A stretch of 58,891 nucleotides of DNA from a bacterium (GTDB lineage Bacteria; JACRDZ01; JAQUKH01), in NCBI GenBank assembly GCA_028719205.1, contig JAQUKH010000012.1, positions 1-58,891 of the forward strand, in the 5' to 3' direction. The stretch's first letter is position 1, and every line of letters starts with the position of its first letter. Below, piece by piece: positions 38,726 through 49,420 of this stretch. Under the pieces are notes generated by a model that made no database searches, was not told where the DNA came from, and worked only from the letters and a program-made list of their open reading frames with translations. The translations under genes and the position numbers were made by a program.

Positions 38726-41700
38726 ATGCAAAAATTAAATCGGATTCGTATAATACTTTTTTCTTTTTCAATACTATTAATTTTTGTATATATTCCTTTT
38801 ACTTTTGCCCAGGAACAGCAAAAACCGCAAGAATCGCAAGAACCTCAAAAAGCTCAAGAGCCTCAAAAAGTTCAAGAACCTCAAAAAGCTCAAGAGCCTC
38901 AAAAACCGCAGGAACAAGGCCAGGCAGCAGTTAAAGAAGAACCTGTAGCACTTGAAAAACAGGATATCTCAAATGAAGAATGCGTTAAATGCCATTTTGA
39001 AGAGGATCCAAATCTGAAGGCCGGTTTGGGCTCGGATATTATTACATATAAGGGTGAAAAATATGTAGCGGATGAGATGATGTGTTATAGTTGTCATGAT
39101 GGTTCGACTCTGGATGACCGGTCTGTCCGGTGGCAGGGGATGCAGCATCCTATGGGGATGAAACCTTCTGAAAAGGTAATTATACCCCCGAAATTCCCGC
39201 TTACAAAAGACGGTAAACTATATTGCGGCTCATGTCATACCCCTCATGCTGTTCAAGGTTCAAGCAACCTTCGGAAAGAGACAGTTAATTCTTCTTATTG
39301 TGAGTTATGCCATGTAAAATTAAGCCAGGGAAAGAAAACAGGTGATCATCCTGTTAAAGTTGTTTTTAGCAAAAAGCTTCCTAAGGAACTTGCCGGGACA
39401 AACGCCAAGATATCTTTATCTGATAAACCGGGTGAAGAAGGTAAACCGATCCTGATATGCCAGACTTGCCATGTTGTTCACGGCGCGCCTAAGGGAACCG
39501 AGAAATTACTTGTAATAACAAAAAAAGAGGGAGGAGTTTCAGGCCCGCAGCTTTGTGAAATTTGCCATGACAATAATCCAAGCAGAGGTGAATATAAGTA
39601 TGGTACAACAAGCCATTCTATAGATGTTATCCCGAGCGAGGGGAGTAAAATTCCTGATGAATGGGAACCCGGGAAGAAAAGTGTAAAAGGCGATAATGGA
39701 AGATTAACCTGCAGAACCTGCCACACACCGCATTTCGCGGCAAAAGAATCTGCCATGCTTGTTATTGATAACAAAAAAGGAGCGTTTTGTCAGAAATGCC
39801 ATACAAAGTACAGGGGAGAGGGAATAAAGGAGAAAAATACCGGCGCGCATCCTGATATGATAAAGCCAAAAGAGGATATGAAAATTACCAAAGTTGTCGC
39901 GTCCCGCCTGGAAGAAGGTATGGTGACCTGCAATACATGCCATACAAATCACAATTCAGCTGAAAATAAATTTCCGGGAAATCCAAAAGCATTATTAGTA
40001 AGTAATAATGATAATTCCAATTTTTGTAAAAGTTGCCACGAGAATGATTTCAGCATAAGCAAACAAGATGCTGAAGAAAAAGGCAACCATCCTGTCGGGA
40101 TTAAAACCGAAAAAGTTAAGTATTTACCAATTTTAAAGATCTCTGAGTTAGGCGGCAGGTTAAGCAATGAAAATCAGGTTGTTTGTAATAGTTGCCATAG
40201 AACGCATGGCGGAGTAAAGGGGACAGGAAATCTTCTTGCCACTACTGATGACGGTAAATTATGCGGATATTGCCATCAGGATTATGGGATAGAGGGTTTG
40301 GATTTTCGTGTAAAAATGATAGATACCACCAAACTTGATTTATTAAGGAAGGGTTATAATTCCTCGGAAATTATGATTGAAAAAGAGGATGTTCATATTG
40401 ATTATAGTAAAGTAGTTCCCGCGTCTTCGCATCCCATTAATCGCACATCGGAATTTGTAAAAATAAATAAAGATATTCTGGATGCCGGCGGCAAATTGGA
40501 TAAAGATAATAAAATTATTTGCCATACGTGCCATAAATCACATGGCGCGTATAAAAATACCGCTAATTTGGTTATGGAAAATAGTAATTCCGGTTTTTGC
40601 CGGAAATGCCACAAGGATAAAGAGCCTGTATTAAATAGTGAGCATAGTTTAGTTAAGATCGCGCCGTCTGATAAAAATATTTATGGAAAGACGCAGGCTG
40701 AAAGCGGTATTTGCGGAATCTGCCATGTGGCTCACGGCGGAACAGTAACCACAATGTTTAGCCGTGAAATTGATACAACCTTAAACGATCCGGTGTCTGA
40801 GATGTGTCTCAGCTGCCATACAAAAGGGAAGAATGGAGAGAAAAAACCGGTCGGCGAGTACCGGCATAGCACTAATATCGCTATAGAAGAGACGAACCGT
40901 AAAGAAACATCACTGCCCTTGTATGATAAATTAGGCAAGATCATACGGGTTGCCCCTAAGACTATAAACAAAGAAGGATTTGTTACATGCGGATCATGTC
41001 ACAATGTCCACCAATGGGATCCTCTGGATTCAAGCAAGGGAAGTGTTGAAAATCAGGAAGGTGGAAGTAACAATAGTTTTTTACGTATGGTTTATAATAA
41101 AAAAGAATATAAATTCTGCGGAGAATGCCATATTGGATATGAGGCTGTTGAAGGAACAGAACACGATCTAAGGGTAACAGCCCCTAAGGAGAAAAATAGC
41201 AGGGGTGAAACAGCTGAAGAAAGCGGGGTTTGCGAGAGCTGTCATTATATACACAACGGCAATCAGGCAAACATTTGGGCTAAGGAAGTAAAAGGAGATG
41301 CTGATAATGTAACACTTTTATGCCGTGAGAGCTGTCATTGGCAGGGAAAATCCGGAGAAAAAAAATTAACAGGAAAAAATTCTCATAGTGTTTTTGTCAG
41401 TATGAAATTTACGGACGGGGAAACGTTATTACCTCTTTATGACAGCAGCGGAAGAGCTGTTAAAGGTAAAAGAAAAGAGGAAAGAAAAAATGAGCTTTTA
41501 GTAACCTGCGGAAGCTGTCATAATGTTCATCAATGGGACCCTGAAGATTCAACTGCCGGCAGGGATAAGAAAAACATTGAAGGGACCCGTTTAAATAGTT
41601 TTTTAAGAATAAAAGATAAAGAGGAATCAGAATTATGCATGGATTGTCACGCTAATAAACCTACTTCCCGTACGGAACATGATATGCGCGTTGTGGCTAA

Positions 41701-44700
41701 AGATGAGAAAAATATCCTGAAGCAAAATACATCAGAGAGCGGTATTTGCGGCGCGTGCCATATAGTGCACAACGCGAAAGATACGATCCTCTGGTCCAAA
41801 GAGTTGGATACAACTACAGGAAAAGGCGGGGCGATCACAAGAGAATGTGAAAGCTGTCATATGGAAAAGAAGTGCGGTGAAAAGAAATTGATCGGTAAGA
41901 TAACACATCCTATAGATTGCGGGCTCCCGGGATATGAGGTGGTTCCGACTTTGCCTTTATACAGCGATTCGGGTAAAAGAATGTGGCCGAAAGAAAATGA
42001 AAAAAATATATATGGGAATGTGACTTGCGCTTCCTGCCACGACTCGCATCAATGGGATCCGAATGATACCTCAAAAGGCCGTGATAATAAAAATGAAGAA
42101 GGAAATGTGTCAAATAGTTTTCTTCGCATGAGAGATGATTCTACCTCCGTTCTTTGCGGGAATTGCCATGTTGAAAATGTATTAATTCTTAATACTGAAC
42201 ATGACCTGAATGTTTCCGCGCCGAAATCGGTTAATGTTATCAGGCAGACTGTTAAAGAATCAGGGACTTGCGGGGCCTGTCATTTGATCCATAACGGGCT
42301 GGAGTTAAAACTTTGGGCAAGAGTGCCGGTAATTGTCGAGGGTGATCTTATAGCGACTCTTTGTTTCAGCTGTCATTCTGCCGGAAATTGCGCGGAGAAA
42401 AAACAAACAGGCAAATTTTCCCATCCGACAGGCATATCAATTTTTGAAGCAGGATTAACTACAAGCCTTCCGCTTTTTACTCAGGATATAGAAAAGCGGG
42501 TAGATGGTAAAATGTATTGCAATACATGCCATAGTGTCCATCAATGGACTCCGTCTTTTCGCGGGTCCGGCCCAGGTGTTAATACAGAGGGAGACGGGAC
42601 AAATAGTTTTTTAAGGCTGCGTAATGATAAAGAATCTACCCTTTGCCTTGACTGTCATCAGTTGGAAGCGTTAATGGTCAACACGGATCACGATCTGTCG
42701 GTAACAATTCCCAACGAACAAAATATTAATAAAGAAGTAGTAGCTCAATCCGGTTCCTGTTCGGCTTGTCATCTTCCTCATAACGGCGGTGAAGGCCAGA
42801 GATGGGCTAAGCCGTTAGGGCCCGGGGATGACCTCGTGACTAAACAGTGCCAGAGTTGCCATTATGAAGGCAAGATCGCGGGAACAAAGGTGGGCACGCA
42901 TAGCCATCCTATTAACGTAACGATCTCAAAAAAAGATATGTCAACTTCATTACCTTTATATACCATAGATGGTAAAGTAGATAATGTAGAAGGCGGGATA
43001 AGCTGCCTTACCTGTCATTTTGTCCATCAGTGGAGCCCGAATCAGTTTGAAAAACAAGACCGGGCGTCAGGTATTTTTGATGTAGAAAATATTAAAAGTA
43101 AGATCATGGGAAAGATAGTTCATGTTTCGGAAAAATTTTCATATATTGATCCGACAGGTTATCCGGCAAGCAGGGAACTTAATGAAGGAGAGATCCTTTC
43201 AATTGTAAAAAAGAAAAAGATAGCCGCGAAACTAAAAGTTGAGAAGGTAAATCCTTTCTCAGCAAACTTCAAGATTTTCGCCCAAACCCTTTCCATAGAT
43301 GAAGATGTTGTTCTGGAAGTCGGAGATGAGGTTTTGGACGACCGGCAAATGCAAAAAGGCCTGGAAGGAGACGGAAGAAATAGTTTTTTAAGAAAAGATA
43401 ACGGTATATCAACCGCGTTATGTATGGATTGTCATTATAAATATATTGGGACAATAGGAACGGATCATGACCTGTCAGTGACTTTTCCGACCGCGAAAAA
43501 CGCTGCAGGGTATACTGTTTTTGAATCCGGTATTTGTTCTTCCTGTCACCTGGCTCACGGAGGTACCGGACGTTCAATTGCGGCACAAGCATTAACTGTC
43601 GGACAGCCGGACAAAGAAGATTTACCTGTTTTTAAACCCCTTTGCTACGCGTGTCATCGTGACTCCGGCGGAATGGCTGACCAAAAGAAAATTTCCGTGC
43701 ATCATAAAATTTTTAAATATCCGGAATACAGTAAAATGGTTGTTATTCCTACATTTCCCTTCCCTTTCTATACTAAAGATGACCTGCTTTGGAAAGGAAA
43801 GGATGATATGTATATGAGTTGCGCTACCTGTCATGACCCTCACCAGTGGGATCCTGAAAAGAAAAACAGCCGTCATCCGATTGATCCAAAGACCGGGAAA
43901 TATGTAGTAAAAGTTGAAGGTGATGATACCAACAGTTTTTTAAGAATGCGTAATGATAAGTGGCAATTATGCAATAGCTGCCATACCTCTGAGGTTCATT
44001 TACAGGCAGAAGAAATGTTAAAAAGCGTGGGCCTTTGGCAAAATCTTGGGACAACTGCTGTTATGGGTACAGGAGAACCAGAGACGACAACAGTTGCTTT
44101 ATCCTCAACTTTGGTTAACAAGACAGTTGAGAATATAGCTTTATCAGCAATAGATGCTACCAATGTCAATTTAAAAAACGACACAACAAGTGTTGTTAAT
44201 GTTAGTTTAAAAAGTGATACCGGTATAGTTATGGATACTGCTTTAGCAGTAAAAGATACCGCCAATGTCAGTTTTAAAAAAGACACGACAAGTATTGTTA
44301 ATGTTAGTTTGAAAAGTGATACCGGTATAGTTATGAATACAGCTTTAGCAGCGATAGATACCGCTAAAATCAGTTTAAAAAGTGATACCGGTGTAGCCGC
44401 GGATACCGCTTTAGCAGCAATAGATACCACTAATGTCAGTTTAAAAAGTGATACCGGTATAGCTGCGGATACAGCTAATATTACAGAGTTGCAGGATACA
44501 ACCTTAGGCCCTTCTCCTGAGGAATTAGCACTTCAGGAGAAACCAAAGGTTATAGCGTACAGATATGAGCGTCCAATCCGTATTTCAAAAGATTTTCGTA
44601 TCAGTATTACCTTTAGTGAAATGCTGAATATTAATATTACTCCCAAGATCACATTAATCAGTGATGGAAAGAGGTCTCCGGTAGTTCCTGACACAGGCGG

Positions 44701-46306
44701 AACTTTTGGCACAAGTGAATTTGAGAACGATACTTATATAACTCCCCCGATTGCGATGGAAGAAGACATGGGAGGCAATATTACTATTGTTGTTGAGAAG
44801 GCAGAGGGTGTTGTTGAGAATGTAATGGATGTTACCGCGGAGCATACTTTCTTTTTTGATACCAGGCCCGAGACGCTGGAATTTTACAGGACCGCGAAGC
44901 TTACTGTGAAAGAGGGAAGTTACACCCTTTCTCCGGAAATAACTCTTTTAATGGAAGCAAAAGGCGCAATGAAAGTTCTGATCAGCGAAGATCCCGGTTT
45001 TAAAGACGCGACATGGATGAATTTTAAACCGGAAAATAAATTTATGCTTTCTAAAGGGGATGGAGAAAAGCTGATCTATGTTAAATATAGAAAGGGTGAT
45101 GAGCTTGAAACGGCTCCTATAAATGTAAAGGTTGTTTTGACAGGCGCAAAGAACGAAAGTGAACTTCGCGGAACAATTACTGACAATATAAGATTGACTG
45201 CCGCAGGCAGCCCGTATATTGTCCGCGGGCAGGTAAATCTACCTGCCGGTTTTTCTATGACGATTGAACAGGGAGTAAAGGTTTTGTTTGATGACTTAAG
45301 TTACAGCCAGAAGCAGAACGAAAAGGGAAAGTTAATTATTGAGGGGAATCTTACCGTTCGCGGAACAACAAGTATTCCTGTAATATTTACATCACGTAAA
45401 GAAAATCCCGCGCCAGGGGATTGGGAAGGTATTTCTATTATTCGTTCTAAAGCCCTAAGTGCACTTGAAGGATTCATCCTGAATTATTCTAAAAACGGAA
45501 TTTATCTGGAAGCGGCAATATTCCTGATAAAAAATGGAAGTATTGAAAAATGTTCCGAGTCCGGAGTTGTTTGCGCTGACCGTTCTGACGGCAGAATTAC
45601 AGAATGTTCTATAATGGAAAATAACTTTGGGGTATCGGTTCGACAATCTAATCCTGTAATTAATAAAAATACAATTTTAAAGAATAAAATAGGGATAACA
45701 TCTAAAGCGGTTTCTAAACCTAAGATAGCTACCAATACCATTAAATTTAATGAGATCGGGATAAATTGTGAAGAAATATCCAGCCCATGGATCCTGGATA
45801 ATTTAATCTCTGAAAATAGTAGAGGTATCCGGTGCGCGATTTACTCACCGCCAATTATAGCTAATAATGAAATAACAAAAAACAGCGAGTCAGGGATCTA
45901 TATAGATGAAGCATGCCCGATGGTCTTTAAAAATATAATAAAAGAAAATAAGGTCGGTATTCAAATTGAGAACGATTATCGTAAATTCCTGATAAGTTAT
46001 AATAACATAACAAATAATATCGATTACGCCGTTAAAATGGATAAATATATTATGCAGGTTAACGCGATTGATAATTACTGGGGAGCTGAAAAACGAGAGA
46101 TAATTTCGAAATTAATTTATGACGGGAATTCAATTAAAGAAGAAGTAAAAGTTGAAAAAGAGGTCGTAAAAGAAACTTTTACTATGTTTTCGGCGGAAGA
46201 AAAAGAAGAACTGCCGGAAGAAGAGAAAAAAGTTAAACTGGGTTTGGTAAAATATCTTCCGTATCAGATTGAGCCGATAAAGGATGCCGGCATATCAACA
46301 GAATAG
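38726..46306 (+). CDS. giant 38-motif multiheme cytochrome fused to a beta-helix
   Basis: A 2526-residue exported protein. Residues 1-28 are a signal peptide; 30-66 a tandem QEPQKAQEPQK linker; ~86-1752 hold 37 CXXCH motifs and one CX3CH (CRESCH). Part of this is six repeats of a four-heme module marked by HQW, EHDL/DHDL, ESGxC and GEKK-type text. An inserted ~100-residue beta domain lies at ~1445-1545. Residues ~1787-1922 are tandem SLKSDTGI-like repeats, ~1945-2048 an Ig-like (Big_5) domain, and ~2150-2490 a parallel beta-helix ending in NYWG. It probably carries electrons over long distance at the cell surface; partner unknown. Confidence 0.92.
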   Translation: MQKLNRIRIILFSFSILLIFVYIPFTFAQEQQKPQESQEPQKAQEPQKVQEPQKAQEPQKPQEQGQAAVKEEPVALEKQDISNEECVKCHFEEDPNLKAGLGSDIITYKGEKYVADEMMCYSCHDGSTLDDRSVRWQGMQHPMGMKPSEKVIIPPKFPLTKDGKLYCGSCHTPHAVQGSSNLRKETVNSSYCELCHVKLSQGKKTGDHPVKVVFSKKLPKELAGTNAKISLSDKPGEEGKPILICQTCHVVHGAPKGTEKLLVITKKEGGVSGPQLCEICHDNNPSRGEYKYGTTSHSIDVIPSEGSKIPDEWEPGKKSVKGDNGRLTCRTCHTPHFAAKESAMLVIDNKKGAFCQKCHTKYRGEGIKEKNTGAHPDMIKPKEDMKITKVVASRLEEGMVTCNTCHTNHNSAENKFPGNPKALLVSNNDNSNFCKSCHENDFSISKQDAEEKGNHPVGIKTEKVKYLPILKISELGGRLSNENQVVCNSCHRTHGGVKGTGNLLATTDDGKLCGYCHQDYGIEGLDFRVKMIDTTKLDLLRKGYNSSEIMIEKEDVHIDYSKVVPASSHPINRTSEFVKINKDILDAGGKLDKDNKIICHTCHKSHGAYKNTANLVMENSNSGFCRKCHKDKEPVLNSEHSLVKIAPSDKNIYGKTQAESGICGICHVAHGGTVTTMFSREIDTTLNDPVSEMCLSCHTKGKNGEKKPVGEYRHSTNIAIEETNRKETSLPLYDKLGKIIRVAPKTINKEGFVTCGSCHNVHQWDPLDSSKGSVENQEGGSNNSFLRMVYNKKEYKFCGECHIGYEAVEGTEHDLRVTAPKEKNSRGETAEESGVCESCHYIHNGNQANIWAKEVKGDADNVTLLCRESCHWQGKSGEKKLTGKNSHSVFVSMKFTDGETLLPLYDSSGRAVKGKRKEERKNELLVTCGSCHNVHQWDPEDSTAGRDKKNIEGTRLNSFLRIKDKEESELCMDCHANKPTSRTEHDMRVVAKDEKNILKQNTSESGICGACHIVHNAKDTILWSKELDTTTGKGGAITRECESCHMEKKCGEKKLIGKITHPIDCGLPGYEVVPTLPLYSDSGKRMWPKENEKNIYGNVTCASCHDSHQWDPNDTSKGRDNKNEEGNVSNSFLRMRDDSTSVLCGNCHVENVLILNTEHDLNVSAPKSVNVIRQTVKESGTCGACHLIHNGLELKLWARVPVIVEGDLIATLCFSCHSAGNCAEKKQTGKFSHPTGISIFEAGLTTSLPLFTQDIEKRVDGKMYCNTCHSVHQWTPSFRGSGPGVNTEGDGTNSFLRLRNDKESTLCLDCHQLEALMVNTDHDLSVTIPNEQNINKEVVAQSGSCSACHLPHNGGEGQRWAKPLGPGDDLVTKQCQSCHYEGKIAGTKVGTHSHPINVTISKKDMSTSLPLYTIDGKVDNVEGGISCLTCHFVHQWSPNQFEKQDRASGIFDVENIKSKIMGKIVHVSEKFSYIDPTGYPASRELNEGEILSIVKKKKIAAKLKVEKVNPFSANFKIFAQTLSIDEDVVLEVGDEVLDDRQMQKGLEGDGRNSFLRKDNGISTALCMDCHYKYIGTIGTDHDLSVTFPTAKNAAGYTVFESGICSSCHLAHGGTGRSIAAQALTVGQPDKEDLPVFKPLCYACHRDSGGMADQKKISVHHKIFKYPEYSKMVVIPTFPFPFYTKDDLLWKGKDDMYMSCATCHDPHQWDPEKKNSRHPIDPKTGKYVVKVEGDDTNSFLRMRNDKWQLCNSCHTSEVHLQAEEMLKSVGLWQNLGTTAVMGTGEPETTTVALSSTLVNKTVENIALSAIDATNVNLKNDTTSVVNVSLKSDTGIVMDTALAVKDTANVSFKKDTTSIVNVSLKSDTGIVMNTALAAIDTAKISLKSDTGVAADTALAAIDTTNVSLKSDTGIAADTANITELQDTTLGPSPEELALQEKPKVIAYRYERPIRISKDFRISITFSEMLNINITPKITLISDGKRSPVVPDTGGTFGTSEFENDTYITPPIAMEEDMGGNITIVVEKAEGVVENVMDVTAEHTFFFDTRPETLEFYRTAKLTVKEGSYTLSPEITLLMEAKGAMKVLISEDPGFKDATWMNFKPENKFMLSKGDGEKLIYVKYRKGDELETAPINVKVVLTGAKNESELRGTITDNIRLTAAGSPYIVRGQVNLPAGFSMTIEQGVKVLFDDLSYSQKQNEKGKLIIEGNLTVRGTTSIPVIFTSRKENPAPGDWEGISIIRSKALSALEGFILNYSKNGIYLEAAIFLIKNGSIEKCSESGVVCADRSDGRITECSIMENNFGVSVRQSNPVINKNTILKNKIGITSKAVSKPKIATNTIKFNEIGINCEEISSPWILDNLISENSRGIRCAIYSPPIIANNEITKNSESGIYIDEACPMVFKNIIKENKVGIQIENDYRKFLISYNNITNNIDYAVKMDKYIMQVNAIDNYWGAEKREIISKLIYDGNSIKEEVKVEKEVVKETFTMFSAEEKEELPEEEKKVKLGLVKYLPYQIEPIKDAGISTE
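40690..43990 (+). repeat. coding repeat: six four-heme modules in the giant cytochrome
   Basis: HQW occurs at about 41010, 41530, 42050, 42540, 43030 and 43845, spaced by ~500 bases (170 residues) except the last gap, which holds an inserted beta domain. Each HQW heme is followed by NSFLR, a second heme, [TE]-[HD]-DL, the ESGxC heme, HNG and a fourth heme. Internal duplication of one cassette made most of the heme region. Confidence 0.85.
44160..44490 (+). repeat. tandem coding repeats (SLKSDTGI units)
   Basis: AGTTTAAAAAGTGATACCGG recurs about five times with GCTTTAGCAGCAATAGATAC between copies. Translated, SLKSDTGI and TALAAIDT alternate. Near-identical DNA units point to recent expansion of a flexible linker between heme region and Ig-like domain. 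Confidence 0.85.
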
Positions 46307-46312
46307 AATAAA

Positions 46313-47104
46313 ATGGATATAGAATATAACATGGATTTAAATCATCCGGTTGATTTGATGGTATACCGTTTTGACGCCAGGGCAAAAATTATTTTCTTAT
46401 TTTCTATTTTTATTGTTATTTTTTCAATAAAGACGTGGGCTGGTATTCTTATATTTTGTTTATTTTACGGGTCTATTATCTTATTAAGTAAAATACCATT
46501 AGAAAAATTATTTAGCGGTGTTAAGACATGGTTAATAATAATTATTTTATTGTGTATGTTCCCTTTGTTTGTTATAAAAGGCCGGCAGTTTATTCATATA
46601 GGATGGATAAATATCACTTATGAAGGGATAAGAGAAAGCGAAATACTTTTCGCTAAACTTTTTTTAACCTCATTGGGCGCTAAGATCCTGACCGCGACAA
46701 CATCAATAAGTCAGATTATATTAGCTTTTAAGTATTTCTCGTATCCTTTAAAAATATTCGGGTTTTCTGACGATGAAATGGGACTTATAATAAGTGTTGG
46801 TATCGGATTCATCCGGTTTTTCACGAAAGAGGCAAAAGAAATCATTCAAATCGGGAATCTACGCGGAATTGACTGGAATCCGGGTAATATTTTCAGACAG
46901 CCTTCAAAGTTTTTGTTTTTAATACAGGCGATAATAACCCGTATGTACATCATTGGTTTTAATATAGAAGAATCTTTAGAACTCTATGGATATAACCAAT
47001 GCGGCATAAAAACATCTTTTTATGAACTAAAATGGAAGCTGGCAGACAGTATCCCGATTTTTTGTATTATTTTATTAGGTTTAGCAGTTTATTATGTTAA
47101 TTAG
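46313..47104 (+). CDS. ECF transporter T component (CbiQ/EcfT family)
   Basis: A 263-residue membrane protein with five or six helices. The family text [33 protein letters not shown], and the coupling-helix Arg motifs (around RGIDWNPGN in the last loop) are visible. EcfT couples ATPases to a substrate-binding protein for vitamin or metal uptake. No EcfA or S component gene is adjacent, so partners must lie elsewhere. It converges with rpmB, and the two coding ends overlap by 8 bases. Confidence 0.85.
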   Translation: MDIEYNMDLNHPVDLMVYRFDARAKIIFLFSIFIVIFSIKTWAGILIFCLFYGSIILLSKIPLEKLFSGVKTWLIIIILLCMFPLFVIKGRQFIHIGWINITYEGIRESEILFAKLFLTSLGAKILTATTSISQIILAFKYFSYPLKIFGFSDDEMGLIISVGIGFIRFFTKEAKEIIQIGNLRGIDWNPGNIFRQPSKFLFLIQAIITRMYIIGFNIEESLELYGYNQCGIKTSFYELKWKLADSIPIFCIILLGLAVYYVN

Positions 47105-47282
47105 CAATTTTGGTGGCTTTTAAACAGCTGGTACATACAAGAGATCGTTTTGTACTTCCTTTTAAAGTTATTTTTGCCTTTTGGAGATTTGGCAAAAAAT
47201 CGCGTTTGGTTCTATTATTGGCATGACTTATAGTATTGCCTTTCATTGTTCCTTTACCACAAATTGCACATGCTCGAGCCAT
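47097..47282 (-). CDS. rpmB: 50S ribosomal protein L28, zinc-binding form
   Basis: L28 (61 residues): start [24 protein letters not shown] and [11 protein letters not shown]-type end ([14 protein letters not shown]). Two CXXC pairs (CAIC and CTSC) make it the zinc-binding form. It is the only gene on this strand between 20281 and 52971. Its 3' end overlaps ecfT. Confidence 0.95.
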   Translation of the reverse strand: MARACAICGKGTMKGNTISHANNRTKRDFLPNLQKAKITLKGSTKRSLVCTSCLKATKIAN

Positions 47283-47350
47283 GTTATAACTCCTTTTTTA
47301 GATTAAAGTCTTTTATGAACAGAAAAAATATATTATACCATTAAAACAAA

Positions 47351-49420
47351 ATGTGTCAAGAAAAAATAGACGCGATAGATATTCAGTATTTGAAAGGTGT
47401 TGGGCCTCACAGGGCAGAGGTTCTGAAAAAACTCGGAATTTTCAGCATTTTTGACTTGTTGTATTATTTCCCGCGGGATTATGATGATAGAAGTAATATC
47501 AAACCAATCAGCTTTGTGATCCCTGGTGAGAGGGAAACTGTTAAAGGGGTGATTATTTCCTCAAGTGAATTCAGGCCAAGAACGAGGGGGTATGTCCGTT
47601 CTATTTTTAAAGTTTTAATCAGGGACAATACAGGAATTTTAGAAGGAATTTGGTTTAACCAGCCTTATTTAAGAGAAAAATTTGATACCGGTAAAAAGGT
47701 GTTTTTTAGAGGCAAAATAGAGATTAATAGAGGCATAAGGCAGATAAATTCTCCTGATTTTGAGTTAATTGATTCAGAAAATGATGAAATATTTTTGGGA
47801 ATTGTGCCTATCTACCGTTTGACCCAAAATATTACACAAAAGCAATTCAGGCTTCTTATTCAAAACGCGGCAGATAAATATTTGAATTCAATTTCCGATT
47901 TTTTGCCGGTAATTATCAGAAAGAGGAATAATTTGATCGCGTTAGAAGACGCTTTACACAATATCCATTTCCCAAAAGATCCGGCCTGTAAAGAACGAGC
48001 GAGAACAAGGCTTGTGTTTGACGAGCTTTTTCTTTTTGAATTTAAAATGGTATATAAAAAGAAACATTTATTATCTAAACCCGGCATAAAATTTGTTAAA
48101 AACGATAATTTAACAGAAAGCTTTTTAAAAAGCCTGCCATTCTCCTTAACACGGGCGCAAAAGCATGTTTTATCTGAGATTGATCTGGATTTATCAAGCG
48201 GAAAAATTATGAGCAGGTTATTACAGGGGGATGTAGGGTCAGGTAAGACGATTCTCGCAATTTATTCTCTTGTTTTAGCTTCTGCCAATAATTATCAGAG
48301 CGCGATCATGGCGCCGACTGAGATTCTGGCAGAACAGCATTTTCGAAATATAAGCAACTATTTATTAAACCTGAATATAAAAATATGCCTCCTGATCTCA
48401 GGCGTAAAAAATAGAAAAGAAATTGAAAAAGGAATTTCTGACGGCTCAATTCATATCGTTGTCGGTACGCAGGCCCTTATTCAGGAAAAAATAAAGTTTA
48501 ATCGTTTAGGAATGGTTGTAATCGATGAGCAGCATCGTTTTGGCGTGGCCCAGCGCGGCGAGTTAAGGCAGAAAGGGATTAATCCTCATATTTTAGTTAT
48601 GACTGCGACTCCGATACCCCGGACTTTAGCGCTTACATTATACGGAGATTTAGACCTGTCTGTAATTGATGAACTTCCTCCGGGAAGGCAAAAGATAATA
48701 ACCCGCTGGATAAGTGAGAGTAAAAGGGCTCAGGCATATTATTTTGTCCGTCAGGAGATCTCCAAGGGCAACCAGGTTTATTTTGTTTATCCTTTAATAG
48801 AAGAATCCGAGAATCTGGACCTGAAAGCTGCTTCTAAGATGTATGAAAATTTTAAACGCGATGTATTTCCTGATTTACGGCTGGGGCTGCTTCATGGTAA
48901 AATGAAACCTTTAGAAAAAAACAGCGTCATGCAGGCCTTTAGAAAAGGTGATATTCAAATGCTTATAAGTACTACTGTAATTGAGGTTGGAATCGATGTG
49001 CCAAGAGCAACCGTTATGTTTATAGAACATCCTGAGCGTTTTGGTTTGGCACAATTACATCAATTACGGGGTAGGGTCGGAAGAAGCAAAAGCCAGAGTT
49101 ATTGCATTCTCTTAACTTCAGGGAAAGTATCTCTTGATGCGAAAAAAAGGATGGAAATTTTTGTTAAAACTCAAAATGGCTTTGAACTGGCGGAAGAGGA
49201 CTTAAAAATAAGAGGGCCGGGTGAATTTTTCGGGACAAGGCAGCATGGTATGCCGGAATTTAGAATAGTTGATTTGATCCGGGATGCCAGGGTTGTTCCG
49301 GTAGCAAGAAAAGAGGCTTTTACTTTTTTACAGGATGAAACTTTAAAAAAAGATAATAGTATTTTATTAATAGAAGAAGAAATTAAAAAAAGATATAGTG
49401 AAAAAACGGAGGCAAGTTGA
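47351..49420 (+). CDS. recG: ATP-dependent DNA helicase RecG
   Basis: RecG (689 residues) reverses stalled replication forks and processes Holliday junctions. The N-terminal wedge domain (YLKGVGPHRAEVLKKLGI; FDLLYYFPRDYDDR) is followed by Walker A GDVGSGKTI, the DEQHRFGV (DEAD-like) box, TATPIPRTLALT and the late QLHQLRGRVGRSKSQ. Length is normal. The next gene starts within its stop (TTGA). Confidence 0.97.
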   Translation: MCQEKIDAIDIQYLKGVGPHRAEVLKKLGIFSIFDLLYYFPRDYDDRSNIKPISFVIPGERETVKGVIISSSEFRPRTRGYVRSIFKVLIRDNTGILEGIWFNQPYLREKFDTGKKVFFRGKIEINRGIRQINSPDFELIDSENDEIFLGIVPIYRLTQNITQKQFRLLIQNAADKYLNSISDFLPVIIRKRNNLIALEDALHNIHFPKDPACKERARTRLVFDELFLFEFKMVYKKKHLLSKPGIKFVKNDNLTESFLKSLPFSLTRAQKHVLSEIDLDLSSGKIMSRLLQGDVGSGKTILAIYSLVLASANNYQSAIMAPTEILAEQHFRNISNYLLNLNIKICLLISGVKNRKEIEKGISDGSIHIVVGTQALIQEKIKFNRLGMVVIDEQHRFGVAQRGELRQKGINPHILVMTATPIPRTLALTLYGDLDLSVIDELPPGRQKIITRWISESKRAQAYYFVRQEISKGNQVYFVYPLIEESENLDLKAASKMYENFKRDVFPDLRLGLLHGKMKPLEKNSVMQAFRKGDIQMLISTTVIEVGIDVPRATVMFIEHPERFGLAQLHQLRGRVGRSKSQSYCILLTSGKVSLDAKKRMEIFVKTQNGFELAEEDLKIRGPGEFFGTRQHGMPEFRIVDLIRDARVVPVARKEAFTFLQDETLKKDNSILLIEEEIKKRYSEKTEAS

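Noticed and set aside
40690-43990. Regular ~500-base periodicity considered as a CRISPR or DNA repeat array
   Set aside because: It is coding repetition of heme modules at the protein level; DNA copies are diverged. No CRISPR array was seen anywhere in the window.
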